From Nocardia sp. NBC_01327 (GTDB taxonomy: Bacteria; Actinomycetota; Actinomycetes; Mycobacteriales; Mycobacteriaceae), in contig NZ_CP108383.1 of assembly GCF_035958815.1 (NCBI RefSeq), positions 8,680,001 to 8,744,000 of the forward strand: 64,000 nucleotides of DNA, written 5' to 3'. A program made the position numbers and the translations under genes. Numbering within the stretch: position 1 is the first letter of the stretch; each line of letters opens with the position of its first letter. Shown piece by piece: positions 33,848 through 42,427 of this stretch. Under the pieces are notes generated by a model. It was not told the DNA's origin. It made no database searches and was given only the letters and a program-made list of their open reading frames with translations.

Positions 33848-35263
33848 TTGTCGGTCCTCGAAGGCGATCCGCCTGCCACCACCACCCGTCTGGTCGAACA
33901 GCGCGGCATCGATCACATCCCGGAAGTCGAGCGCACCGGTACCGTCCGGCAGCTCGGGCTCATGTGGAGTGGAGTCATTCTCAATGTGCAGGTGGTGGTG
34001 TACGGCACCCTGCTCGTCGCCATCGGCCTGAATGTGTGGCAGGCGCTGGCGGCGGTGGCCATCGGCACCGCCACCTGGGCACTGGCCGGGTTGGCGAGCC
34101 TGCCGGGCCCGGCGGCGGGCACCACCACATTCGCGGTCAGCCGGGCGGCCTTCGGCCGGAACGGCATGCGGCCCATCGCCTTCTGCAATTGGCTACAGCA
34201 GATCGGCTACGAGGTGCTGGATCTGGTGATCCTGGTGCTCGCGGGCTCGGCCCTGCTGGATATGGCCGGCGTGCACGTCTCCGACGGCACGAAAGTCGTA
34301 TTGCTGGTGGCATTCTCGGTCGCGCAGAGCCTGCTGCCGAGTCTCGGCCACGCCGCCATCACCCGGGTGCTGAACATGCTGGTGCTCCCGTTCGCGGCGC
34401 TGTTCCTGATCATGGCCTGGCTCACCGCCGACAAGCTCGACATCACCGTCGGGCACCCCGCCGGATGGTCGGCCTTCCTCGGCGGAGTCGCCCTGGCCGC
34501 CAGCGCCAGTGGGCTCGGCTGGACGCCCAATGCCACCGATTTCTCGCGCTATCTGCCGACCGCCACCCCGCGCCGGAAGGTGGTGGCCGCGGTGACTATC
34601 GGCGGTGCGGTGCCGCAGGCGCTGCTCATGCTGCTGGGCGTCGGGGTGGCAATGCTCACCGAGCAGGCGTCCGATCCGATCAGCGGGCTGCCGAGCGTGT
34701 ACCCGGGGTGGTTCCTGGCGCCGTATCTGATTCTGGTTATCGCGCAGATGATCTCGCTGAACGCCATCGACCTGTACTCGTCCGGAGTCACCCTCCAAGC
34801 CATCGGACTGCGCATCGGCCGCTGGCAGGCCGTGGTGCTGGACGGGGTGATCTGTGCGGCCGTCGGGGCGATCGTGGTGTTCTCCTCGGACTTCAATACC
34901 TTCGTCAGCAACTTCCTGCTGTTCATGATCGTGTGGTTCGCACCGTGGTCCGCGATCTTCGTCGTCGATTACTTCTTCCGCCGTGGCCGCTACGACCTGG
35001 ACTCGCTCGGCGAATCGGGCGGCCGCTATGTGCGGCGCGGCGGGCTGCACCTGCCGGGCGTGCTGGCCCAGCTCGCGGGCATGGTCGCGGCGCTGTGCTG
35101 CATCAATACCTCGGTGTTCGTCGGGCCGATCGCAAACCTGTGCGGCGGTGCGGATTTGAGCATTCCGGCCGGGCTGCTGGTCGGCGGTATCGCGTACTAC
35201 CTCACCGCTCGCCGCGGCGTTTTTGCCGAATCCCAGTTCAGTCCAGTCGTTTCCACGCACTGA
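33848..35263 (+). CDS. NCS1-family nucleobase permease (cytosine/purine type)
   Basis: This is a 471-residue, about twelve-segment membrane transporter of the NCS1 family, which brings nucleobases, allantoin or related compounds into the cell. The N-terminal region before the first membrane segment and the GPAAGTTTFAVSRAAFG and GWTPNATDFSRYLP stretches are characteristic. The start is a TTG at 33848 with GGAG eight bases upstream; a GTG at 33841 is in another frame. It is the first gene of a probable operon with a 2OG/Fe(II) oxygenase 16 bases later and a deaminase. The exact substrate is unknown; context suggests a purine or pyrimidine base. Confidence 0.88.
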   Translation: MSVLEGDPPATTTRLVEQRGIDHIPEVERTGTVRQLGLMWSGVILNVQVVVYGTLLVAIGLNVWQALAAVAIGTATWALAGLASLPGPAAGTTTFAVSRAAFGRNGMRPIAFCNWLQQIGYEVLDLVILVLAGSALLDMAGVHVSDGTKVVLLVAFSVAQSLLPSLGHAAITRVLNMLVLPFAALFLIMAWLTADKLDITVGHPAGWSAFLGGVALAASASGLGWTPNATDFSRYLPTATPRRKVVAAVTIGGAVPQALLMLLGVGVAMLTEQASDPISGLPSVYPGWFLAPYLILVIAQMISLNAIDLYSSGVTLQAIGLRIGRWQAVVLDGVICAAVGAIVVFSSDFNTFVSNFLLFMIVWFAPWSAIFVVDYFFRRGRYDLDSLGESGGRYVRRGGLHLPGVLAQLAGMVAALCCINTSVFVGPIANLCGGADLSIPAGLLVGGIAYYLTARRGVFAESQFSPVVSTH

Positions 35264-35279
35264 AGAGAGAGGAAAACCC

Positions 35280-36332
35280 GTGGGATTCCACGTACCGATC
35301 ATCGACATCACGCCCTATGTGAGTGGCGGTGATGCGACCGCGCGTCGCGAGGTGGCGCGGCAACTCGACGAGGCCGCTCGCACAGTCGGTTTCATGCAGA
35401 TCACCGGACATGCGGTGCCGGGACCGGTGATCGACGGATTTGCCGCCGCACTGGACGAGTTCTTCGCGCTCGACCTGGATTCGAAGAAGCAATACCGCAC
35501 ACCGCCGGCGATCAATCGAGGCTATTCACCGCCCAAGAGTGAAAGCCTGAGCTTGAGCCTCGGTGTGGAGTCGGCGACCCGGATGAACGACTTCTTCGAG
35601 GCCTTCAATATCGGGGCCTCGACCGCCGACTATCCCGGGCTGGATCTTCCGGCCGATGACTACGCGGAAAACCTGTGGCCGCAGCAGGTTCCACAGTTCC
35701 AAGCGCCGGTGCAGGCGTACTTCGCGGAGGCCGCCCGGGTTGCCCGCACCCTCACCCTCGCCTTCGCGGACGCGCTCGAACTGCCTGCGGGCTACTTCGG
35801 GGACTACACCGACCACTCCCTGGATGTGCTGCGGATGAACAACTACGCGCTGCCGCCGGGCACGATCGATCTCGACGGCGATCTCACCGGCATGGGTGAG
35901 CACACCGACTACGGCATAGTCACCGTGCTGTGGGCCGATCAGGCGCCGGGCCTCCAGGTGCTCGGCGCGGACGGCAGCTGGCACGATGTCCAGCCCGCCG
36001 ACGGCGCGCTACTGGTGAATCTCGGCGATTTGATGGCTCGGTGGACCAATGAGCGCTGGCTCTCCACCCTGCACCGGGTGAAGCCGCCCATTGTGGACGG
36101 CGCCATCCAGCGGCGCCGCAGCGCCGCCTACTTCCACGACGGCAATATCGACGCTCTCATCGAAACGCTGCCCTCGTGTGTCGGCGACGGCAGTAGGTAC
36201 GAGCCGGTGACGGTCGCCGACCACATTCGCGCCAAACTCGCGGGTTCCCGTGCCGGACAACCCAATACCAATGCCACGCGCGAGGCCGCCCGCGTCCTCG
36301 CGGCGGCCCAGCAGTCCGGAGATCGCGCATGA
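35280..36332 (+). CDS. 2-oxoglutarate/Fe(II)-dependent oxygenase, isopenicillin-N-synthase-like
   Basis: This 350-residue double-stranded beta-helix oxygenase has the iron ligands H208 and D210 (GEHTDYG) and H265 (STLHRV), and the 2-oxoglutarate-binding R280 in RRRSAAYF. The N-terminal half is the DIOX_N region (VPIIDITPYVSG). The GTG at 35280 is preferred because GAGAGG lies upstream; the frame is open to an ATG at 35223 that would overlap the permease. In this family fungal thymine-7-hydroxylase acts on a nucleobase, and this gene sits between a nucleobase permease and a purine-deaminase homolog, so nucleobase oxidation is a reasonable hypothesis. The family also contains many other substrates. 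Confidence 0.88.
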   Translation: MGFHVPIIDITPYVSGGDATARREVARQLDEAARTVGFMQITGHAVPGPVIDGFAAALDEFFALDLDSKKQYRTPPAINRGYSPPKSESLSLSLGVESATRMNDFFEAFNIGASTADYPGLDLPADDYAENLWPQQVPQFQAPVQAYFAEAARVARTLTLAFADALELPAGYFGDYTDHSLDVLRMNNYALPPGTIDLDGDLTGMGEHTDYGIVTVLWADQAPGLQVLGADGSWHDVQPADGALLVNLGDLMARWTNERWLSTLHRVKPPIVDGAIQRRRSAAYFHDGNIDALIETLPSCVGDGSRYEPVTVADHIRAKLAGSRAGQPNTNATREAARVLAAAQQSGDRA

Positions 36333-37339
36333 GCATTCCCTTTCGTGAGCTGCCGAAGGTCAGCCTGCACTGCCATCTCACCGGTTCGGTACTGCCTGAA
36401 ACCGTGGCCGCGCTGGCCCGCAAGCATGGTGTGCCGATGCCGGGCGGGCGTACGGCGCAGGACCTGTACGACATCGACAGCCACGTTGATCTCGATGAAT
36501 TCCTCCGGGTCTACGACATGGTCGGTCAGGTCGTCCGCGATGCCGACGACTTCCGCCGCATCACCTACGAGTCCCTGACCGAACTGGGCTCGAAACACGG
36601 TGTGCTGTATCGCGAAATCTTCGTCAGCCCGCCCGCACACCCCTACGCCGACTATCGGGTTCTTCTCGAGGGTGTCCGTGCCGGTATGCGAGAAGCCGAG
36701 CAGGACACCGGAATCGGCAGCCGAATCATTGTGGCCATCAACCGCGAGGACACCCCGGCCGCGGCCGTCGAACTGGTGCGCCAGGTGATCGAGCACCGTT
36801 GTGATGAGGTGGTCGGCATCGGGTTGGATTACGCCGAAGTCCACGGCCCACCGGAGCTTTTCCACGAGGCGTACCGACTGGCCGGTAAAGCGGGCCTGAA
36901 TCGCACCGCCCACTCGGAATCCGGGCCGACCCCGAATATCGAAATCCTCCTCGATGTCCTCGGTTGCACCCGGGTCGACCACGGCTATCACGTGGTCGAC
37001 AGCCCTCGCATCACCGACCGCTGCCGATCGGAGGGCATCGTCTTCACCTGCACCCCGGTGAGTTCCGATATCGGGCGCTACTCCGGCAGCGGCAATGGCA
37101 AACACGAAAAGATCGCGGCGATGGTGGAAGCAGGCCTGCGAGTCACCATCGATTCCGACGATCCGCCCATGTTCGGCACCGACCCCACAAACGACTTCGA
37201 AGTCCTGCACCGCACCCTGGGATACGACACCGACCAACTACTGGCCTTCACCCTCAATGCAGTCGAAGGGTGCTGGCTGGATGACCCCGACAAATCCGCA
37301 CTACGCACCCGCGTGCAACGGCAGCTCACCCGCGCCTGA
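36329..37339 (+). CDS. Adenosine/adenine deaminase-family enzyme
   Basis: This is a 336-residue metal-dependent TIM-barrel deaminase. Metal ligands and catalytic residues are visible: H14 and H16 in LHCHLTGS, H195 and E197 in TAHSESG, H218 in VDHGYH, and D277/D278 in DSDDPP. Two signatures differ from textbook adenosine deaminase: HAGE becomes HSES and GHG becomes DHG. The DHG form is also seen in adenine deaminases of the Aah1 type. The start codon overlaps the oxygenase stop (ATGA), showing translational coupling. The reaction is probably deamination of a 6-aminopurine or related base supplied by the permease; the exact substrate is open. Confidence 0.88.
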   Translation: MSIPFRELPKVSLHCHLTGSVLPETVAALARKHGVPMPGGRTAQDLYDIDSHVDLDEFLRVYDMVGQVVRDADDFRRITYESLTELGSKHGVLYREIFVSPPAHPYADYRVLLEGVRAGMREAEQDTGIGSRIIVAINREDTPAAAVELVRQVIEHRCDEVVGIGLDYAEVHGPPELFHEAYRLAGKAGLNRTAHSESGPTPNIEILLDVLGCTRVDHGYHVVDSPRITDRCRSEGIVFTCTPVSSDIGRYSGSGNGKHEKIAAMVEAGLRVTIDSDDPPMFGTDPTNDFEVLHRTLGYDTDQLLAFTLNAVEGCWLDDPDKSALRTRVQRQLTRA

Positions 37340-37501
37340 CCAAGCCGACAGGTGAATACCGGCCAATAGCGACGGCATTGCACAAGCGCCCGGCACCGGT
37401 TCACGGGCGATGAAATCGCGTGTTGGAGTTGTGGTTACGTTCTCGTCATTTGAGGGGAATAGGGTGCTCTGAAATCGCGATTGCGGTAGAGGAGCGGTGT
37501 T

Positions 37502-37927
37502 ATGCGGGAAGCGCTTCCGAGTAAGAGGCAGGTTTTGCTGGCTTGTCGGGGGACAAGTTATCCGGGGCATCCGGTACTTTGTGCGGCTCATGAGTTGACC
37601 GAGCTGCATGGGCGGCGGATGGCGGCGGCACCGGAGGTTTGTGCCGAACTCGATAGTCTGCGAAACGATTTGGTGCACACTATTGATTGCTGGGTGACCT
37701 CGCGACTACCACCGTCGCATGGGGCGGCGCGCGTGCATACGGAGACGCTCGGGGCCGTTATCGATCGGCTGGCGCAGTTGACAGCGCATGCCTATGCTGC
37801 TCTCGCACATTCCTCCGGCCGGGAATTGACCGTCGCTTGGGAAAGCCTTGCCGAATTGGCTATCGGCTATGAGGATTTGGCGTCCGAGGTATGCACCGGA
37901 CGCCGCCGACTGCCGGGTGGGCATTGA
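37502..37927 (+). CDS. DUF4254 domain protein
   Basis: This 141-residue soluble, mostly alpha-helical protein resembles the actinobacterial DUF4254 family that is frequent in Nocardia. Typical parts are LPSKRQVLLACRG, HPVLCAAHELTELH and RVHTETLGAVIDRLAQL. The ATG has GAGGAG about nine bases upstream. The function is unknown. The gene stands alone, 162 bases after the deaminase and converging on the acetoacetyl-CoA synthetase gene 27 bases later; its codons are less GC-rich than those of its neighbours. Confidence 0.72.
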   Translation: MREALPSKRQVLLACRGTSYPGHPVLCAAHELTELHGRRMAAAPEVCAELDSLRNDLVHTIDCWVTSRLPPSHGAARVHTETLGAVIDRLAQLTAHAYAALAHSSGRELTVAWESLAELAIGYEDLASEVCTGRRRLPGGH

Positions 37928-37954
37928 GCCGGCGGCTACCGGGTGGGCAGTGAA

Positions 37955-39892
37955 TCAGCTCGGCGGTCGATGCTGTGCGTACCAGTCCAAGAGCGACGGG
38001 TCATCGACCGCTGTGCGGGCCACTACACGGGAGGGGTCCGCGCCCTGGAAGAGCTTCTTCAGGGGCACCTCGAGCTTCTTGCCGGTGCGGGTGTGCGGAA
38101 TGCCTGGGGCGGAAATGATTTCGTCGGGAACGTGGCGCGGTGAGACCTCGGCGCGGATGGCGCTGTTGATGCGCTGCTTCACCTCATCGGTGAGTTCTAC
38201 GCCGGGTGCGGGCACGACGAACAGCGGCATCCAGTAGCGGCCCTCGGGGAGTTCGACGCCGAGCACCAGGGCCTCGGCGACTTCGGGGAGGGCCTCCACG
38301 GCCTGGTAGATATCGGCGCTGCCCATGCGGATGCCGTGCCGGTTCAGCGTGGAATCGGAGCGGCCGTGCACGGTGATGCTGCCGTGGTCGTTGAGGGTGA
38401 TCCAGTCCCCGTGCCGCCAGACGCCGGGGAACATATCGAAATAGGCGTCGTGGTAACGGGATCCGTCCGGATCGTCCCAGAAACTGACGGGCATGGAGGG
38501 CATGGGTTTGGTGATGACGAGTTCGCCCACCTCGCCGCGGACGGGGTGGCCGGTCTCGTCCCAGGCGTCCAGCGCCACGCCGAGGTAGGGCGCGGAGAGC
38601 TCGCCGGGCCAGACGGGGACGGTGCGGACGCCACCGATGAAGGCCGAGACCACGTCGGTGCCGCCGCTGATGGAGGCGACCGGAATGTGCTCACCCACAT
38701 TGTCGCGCAACCAGAGTGAGGACGACGGGGGCAGGGACGAGCCGGTGATGCCGATCAGCCGCAGCGCCGACAGATCATGGTCGCGACGCGGTACCGCACC
38801 CGCCTTGATGCAGCCGAGTACGTAACCGGGGCTGGTGCCGACCACCGTGGCTCCGACACGGGCGGCAATGGCCCACAGCGCATCCGGAGTCGGCGCGGAC
38901 GGACTGCCGTCGTAGGTGACGATGGTCGCGCCGGTCAGCAGGCCCGCGACCTGGAAGTTCCACATCATCCAGCTGGGGCTGGTGTACCAGAGGAAGGTGT
39001 CGTCCCGGCCGATATCGGATTGCAGGCCAACGGATTTGAGGTGCTCCAGCAGCACTCCCCCGTGCCCGTGCACAATGCCCTTGGGCTTGCCCGTGGTGCC
39101 GGAGGAGTACAGCACCCAGAGCGGATGCTCGAAATCGACAGGAACGGTCCGGATTTCGGTGACGTGCTCATCGGGCTGCACGCTGTCCCAGGCGATGACA
39201 TCCGGCAGCGAACCGCCCAGGCGTGAAACCAGCACTGTCGCAACCAGGCTCGGGAGTCCGGTGCGCAATGCCTCGATATCGGCGGTCTTATCGTGCACCT
39301 TGCCGCCGAAACGATAGCCGTCGGCGGTGACCAGAACCTTCGGCTCCAATTGGCCGAGGCGATCGAGGGCCGCCTGTGCGGAATAGTCCTGACCGCAGGC
39401 ACTCCAGACGGCGCCGAGGCTCGCGGTGGCCAGGAAGGCGATCACGGCCTGCGGAATATTCGGAAGGTATCCGGCGACTCGATCGCCGGGTCCGACCCCC
39501 AGACCTCGCAGGGTGTCCGCGAAAGCCGCAGCGGTGCCGATGAGTTCGGCCCAGGAGATCTCCTCGATGCTGCCGTCCTCGTCCACGCCGAGGATGGCGG
39601 GCCGATCGGTGCGGGCCTGGCGGGAGATCTGGTCCACATAGTTCAACCGGACGGCGGGAAACCACTTCGTGCCGGGCATCTCGGTCGAGTAGAGCACCTC
39701 ACCGGAGCGCTCGCCCAGCTCGAAGTAGTCCCAGACCGCGCCCCAGAAGCTCGCCAGATTGTCCACGGACCACTGCCAGAGCGACTGGTAATCCGGTACG
39801 GACTCCCCCGTGCGCTTGGCCACGAACTCCGCGAAATCGGTGATCCGCGCCCCGGCGATATCCGCCTCGGTCGGCACCCACTGTGGTTCCAC
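37955..39892 (-). CDS. aacS: Acetoacetyl-CoA synthetase
   Basis: This adenylate-forming ligase (645 residues, the usual length of acetoacetate-CoA ligases) activates acetoacetate to acetoacetyl-CoA. It has the AACS N-terminal region (YQSLWQWSVDNLASFWGAVWD), the P-loop LYSSGTTGKPKG at residues 261-272, the W-P-S-W motif region YTSPSWMMW, and the C-terminal catalytic lysine in RTGKKLEVP (about K605). The GTG at 39892 is supported by AGGAGG seven bases upstream. It is the last gene of the leucine-catabolic operon, 11 bases after citE, and would recover the acetoacetate that the pathway's lyase releases. In M. tuberculosis the same position holds scoAB CoA-transferase genes. Confidence 0.92.
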   Translation of the reverse strand: MEPQWVPTEADIAGARITDFAEFVAKRTGESVPDYQSLWQWSVDNLASFWGAVWDYFELGERSGEVLYSTEMPGTKWFPAVRLNYVDQISRQARTDRPAILGVDEDGSIEEISWAELIGTAAAFADTLRGLGVGPGDRVAGYLPNIPQAVIAFLATASLGAVWSACGQDYSAQAALDRLGQLEPKVLVTADGYRFGGKVHDKTADIEALRTGLPSLVATVLVSRLGGSLPDVIAWDSVQPDEHVTEIRTVPVDFEHPLWVLYSSGTTGKPKGIVHGHGGVLLEHLKSVGLQSDIGRDDTFLWYTSPSWMMWNFQVAGLLTGATIVTYDGSPSAPTPDALWAIAARVGATVVGTSPGYVLGCIKAGAVPRRDHDLSALRLIGITGSSLPPSSSLWLRDNVGEHIPVASISGGTDVVSAFIGGVRTVPVWPGELSAPYLGVALDAWDETGHPVRGEVGELVITKPMPSMPVSFWDDPDGSRYHDAYFDMFPGVWRHGDWITLNDHGSITVHGRSDSTLNRHGIRMGSADIYQAVEALPEVAEALVLGVELPEGRYWMPLFVVPAPGVELTDEVKQRINSAIRAEVSPRHVPDEIISAPGIPHTRTGKKLEVPLKKLFQGADPSRVVARTAVDDPSLLDWYAQHRPPS

Positions 39893-39903
39893 CGCACTAC
39901 CTC

Positions 39904-40737
39904 CTACGACGCGAATCCCGTGCTGCCGGCGATCTGCGCCCGCGTCACGATCCGCTCGGCATGCCGGATGACCGGCATGTCCACCATCCTGCCCTCGAAG
40001 GTGAAGACACCCCGATGGTTCGGCACCTCCGCCAAAAGTCTTTGCGCCCAGTCGACTTCCTTCGCCACCGGAGCGTAGGCCCTCCGGATCACCGGTACCT
40101 GACTCGGATGGATCGCCACCTTGGCATCGAAGCCGATGGATACCGCATCCAGCGATTCTTCCGCCAGGCCTTCCAGATCGGCGATATTCAGGAACACCGA
40201 ATCGAGCGCGAACTTGCCGTACGCCTTGGCGGCCAGCAGGGACTGCGATCGCACATGCAGCGCCACATCCCGATAGCCGCCGTCGGCGTGCCGGCTCGAA
40301 TTGCCGCCGAGCGCCGCCACCAGATCTTCCGCACCCCACATGACGCCGATGGCATTGCGCACCATGACCGCCCGTCCGACCGCCATGGCGCCGAGCGGTG
40401 ATTCGATGAGCGCGATCACCTCATAGTCGGCCATTCGCGTAATCTGTTCGGCCGATTCACATTTGGGCAGCATGAGCCGCCGGTATTCCGTGCGCAGCAG
40501 CGCGTCCAGATCGAGCATGTGCTCGACGGTGCCCGCCGCGTTCACCCGGATCACGGTGCGCTCCGGATCCTGCGGATGGGCGATGAGCGCCTCGCGGGCG
40601 GCGGCCTTATCCGCCTCCGCCACACCGTCTTCCAGGTCGATGATCACCACATCGGCTGCGGTGGCCGCCTTTTCGAAACGCTCCGGGCGATCCGCGGGGC
40701 AGAACAGCCACGCCGGTCCGGGCATATCCCAGCTCAT
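39904..40737 (-). CDS. citE: CitE-like CoA-ester lyase (HpcH/HpaI family)
   Basis: This is a 277-residue TIM-barrel lyase of the citrate-lyase beta-subunit-like family. Mg2+-binding acids are visible in ALIESPLGAM and WGAEDLVAALGG, and IHPSQV near the C-terminus is conserved. The M. tuberculosis homolog Rv2498c, in the same gene neighbourhood, is a beta-hydroxyacyl-CoA lyase that cleaves HMG-CoA-type substrates; here it would produce acetyl-CoA and acetoacetate from the leucine intermediate (inference from operon). The ATG overlaps the stop of the MaoC gene (ATGA). Confidence 0.9.
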   Translation of the reverse strand: MSWDMPGPAWLFCPADRPERFEKAATAADVVIIDLEDGVAEADKAAAREALIAHPQDPERTVIRVNAAGTVEHMLDLDALLRTEYRRLMLPKCESAEQITRMADYEVIALIESPLGAMAVGRAVMVRNAIGVMWGAEDLVAALGGNSSRHADGGYRDVALHVRSQSLLAAKAYGKFALDSVFLNIADLEGLAEESLDAVSIGFDAKVAIHPSQVPVIRRAYAPVAKEVDWAQRLLAEVPNHRGVFTFEGRMVDMPVIRHAERIVTRAQIAGSTGFAS

Positions 40738-41270
40738 GCCTGCTCCGCCGGTGGACCGTCGATGGGCCGCTTGCGCACCAGGGTCTTGCGGACGGCGGTC
40801 GCCACCACATCCCCGTGCTGATTGCGGCCGGTGTGCGCGAACGTCACAATGCCCTCCCCGGGGCGGCTCTTGGATTCCCGGAGATCGGTGATCACCGTCT
40901 CCGCGTACAGCGTGTCCCCGTGGAAAAGCGGTTTGGGAAAGGCGATTTCGGAGAAGCCGAGATTGCCCACGATGGTGCCCTGCGTCAATTGCGCGACCGA
41001 CAACCCGACCAGCGTGGAGAGCGTGAACATGGAGTTCACCAGCCGCTGATGGAACGGCGCCTGCGTCTGTGCGAACGCCGCGTCCAGATGCATGGCCTGG
41101 GTATTCATGGTGAGCGTCGTGAACAGCACGTTATCGGCTTCGGTAATGGTGCGGCCGGGCCGGTGCTCGTACACGACCCCGGTCTCGAACTCCTCGAACC
41201 AGAGGCCGCGCTGGACAACCCGGCGGACCTGCCGGGTGGCGGCGCCGTCAGGCACGGGCTCAGTGGTCAC
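40734..41270 (-). CDS. MaoC-like hot-dog enoyl-CoA hydratase
   Basis: The protein has 178 residues, one hot-dog fold with the hydratase-type loop (NTQAMHLDAAFA in the N-terminal half), and is the counterpart of Rv2499c. It would hydrate an unsaturated acyl-CoA such as 3-methylglutaconyl-CoA. The GTG at 41270 overlaps the stop of the acyl-CoA dehydrogenase (GTGA) and the gene ends inside the citE start. The frame is open much further upstream but only as a shadow of fadE19. Confidence 0.88.
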   Translation of the reverse strand: MTTEPVPDGAATRQVRRVVQRGLWFEEFETGVVYEHRPGRTITEADNVLFTTLTMNTQAMHLDAAFAQTQAPFHQRLVNSMFTLSTLVGLSVAQLTQGTIVGNLGFSEIAFPKPLFHGDTLYAETVITDLRESKSRPGEGIVTFAHTGRNQHGDVVATAVRKTLVRKRPIDGPPAEQA

Positions 41271-42427
41271 AGGCCCAATTCCCGCCCGATAAGCATCAAC
41301 TGCACCTCCGTGGTGCCCTCGCCGATCTCCAGGATCTTGCTGTCGCGATAGTGCCGCGCCACAGCATATTCGTTCATGAAGCCATAACCGCCGAAAATCT
41401 GGGTGGCGTCCCGAGCATTGTCCATCGCGGCCTCGCTGGCGACCAGTTTGGCGATCGAGGCCTGCTTCTTGAACGGTTTGCCGGAGAGCATGAGCGCCGC
41501 CGCGTCGTAGTAGGCGGTGCGGGCCATATGCGCGCGCACCTCCATGCGGGCGATCTTGAAGGCAATGGCCTGATTGCTGCCGATGGGACGGCCGAAGGCC
41601 TCGCGGTCCTTGGCATACCGGACGCTCTCGTCCACACAGCCCTGCGCCGCACCGACCGACAGGGCGGCGATGGCAATGCGGCCCTCGTCGAGAATGCGCA
41701 GGAAGTTGGCATAGCCGCGACCGCGTTCGCCGAGCAGGTTCTCGCTCGGCACCCGCACATCGGTGAAGCTCAGCGGATGGGTGTCCGAGGCATTCCAGCC
41801 GACCTTGTTGTAGGCGGGCTCGGCCACGAAACCGGGGGTGTCGGCGGGCACGATGATCGTCGAGATCTCCTTCTTGCCGTCGGCCTGCCCGGTCACGGCG
41901 GTGACGGTCACCAGGCGGGTGATATCGGTGCCGGAGTTGGTGATGAACTGCTTGCTGCCGTTGATGATCCAGCTGTCGCCGTCCTGCACGGCGGTGGTGC
42001 GGGTGCCGCCCGCATCGCTGCCCGCGCCGGGTTCGGTGAGGCCGAAGGCGCCCAGGGCGCGACCGCTCGCGAGCAGCGGCAGCCACTCCTGCTTCTGCTT
42101 GTCATTGCCGAAGCGGTAGATCGGCATGGCGCCCAGGGAGACTCCGGCCTCCAGGGTGATGGCCACACTCTGATCGATCTTGCCGAGCTCCTCGAGGGCG
42201 AGGCACAGCGCGAAGTAATCCCCGCCCATACCGCCGAACTCCTCCGGGAACGGCAGGCCGAACAGGCCCATATCCGCCATGCCCGCGATCACCTCGTACG
42301 GGAAGCTGTGTTCGGCATCGTGTTTGGCGGCGACCGGCGCCACCACCTGATTGGCGAAATCGCGGACGGTGAGCGCCAGTTCGCGGTACTCGTCCGGCAG
42401 GGTTCCGGTGGACAGGAAGTCGGTCAT
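41267..42427 (-). CDS. fadE19: Acyl-CoA dehydrogenase of the leucine operon (FadE19-like)
   Basis: This 386-residue FAD flavoprotein oxidises a branched acyl-CoA, probably isovaleryl-CoA, to the 2-enoyl-CoA. It shows FGLTEPGAGSDAGG, the FAD-binding WIINGSKQFITNSG and the C-terminal FGGYGFMNEYAVARHYRDSKI block. A glutamate (E370 in EIGEGTTEVQ) occupies the base position used by medium- and short-chain enzymes; canonical isovaleryl-CoA dehydrogenases have a non-acidic residue there. The gene overlaps accA1 by ATGA and precedes maoC. Confidence 0.92.
   Translation of the reverse strand: MTDFLSTGTLPDEYRELALTVRDFANQVVAPVAAKHDAEHSFPYEVIAGMADMGLFGLPFPEEFGGMGGDYFALCLALEELGKIDQSVAITLEAGVSLGAMPIYRFGNDKQKQEWLPLLASGRALGAFGLTEPGAGSDAGGTRTTAVQDGDSWIINGSKQFITNSGTDITRLVTVTAVTGQADGKKEISTIIVPADTPGFVAEPAYNKVGWNASDTHPLSFTDVRVPSENLLGERGRGYANFLRILDEGRIAIAALSVGAAQGCVDESVRYAKDREAFGRPIGSNQAIAFKIARMEVRAHMARTAYYDAAALMLSGKPFKKQASIAKLVASEAAMDNARDATQIFGGYGFMNEYAVARHYRDSKILEIGEGTTEVQLMLIGRELGL

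Noticed and set aside
40734..42086. 450-codon frame including maoC and continuing upstream
   Set aside because: The upstream part is a shadow of fadE19 in another frame; only the last 178 codons form the MaoC protein.
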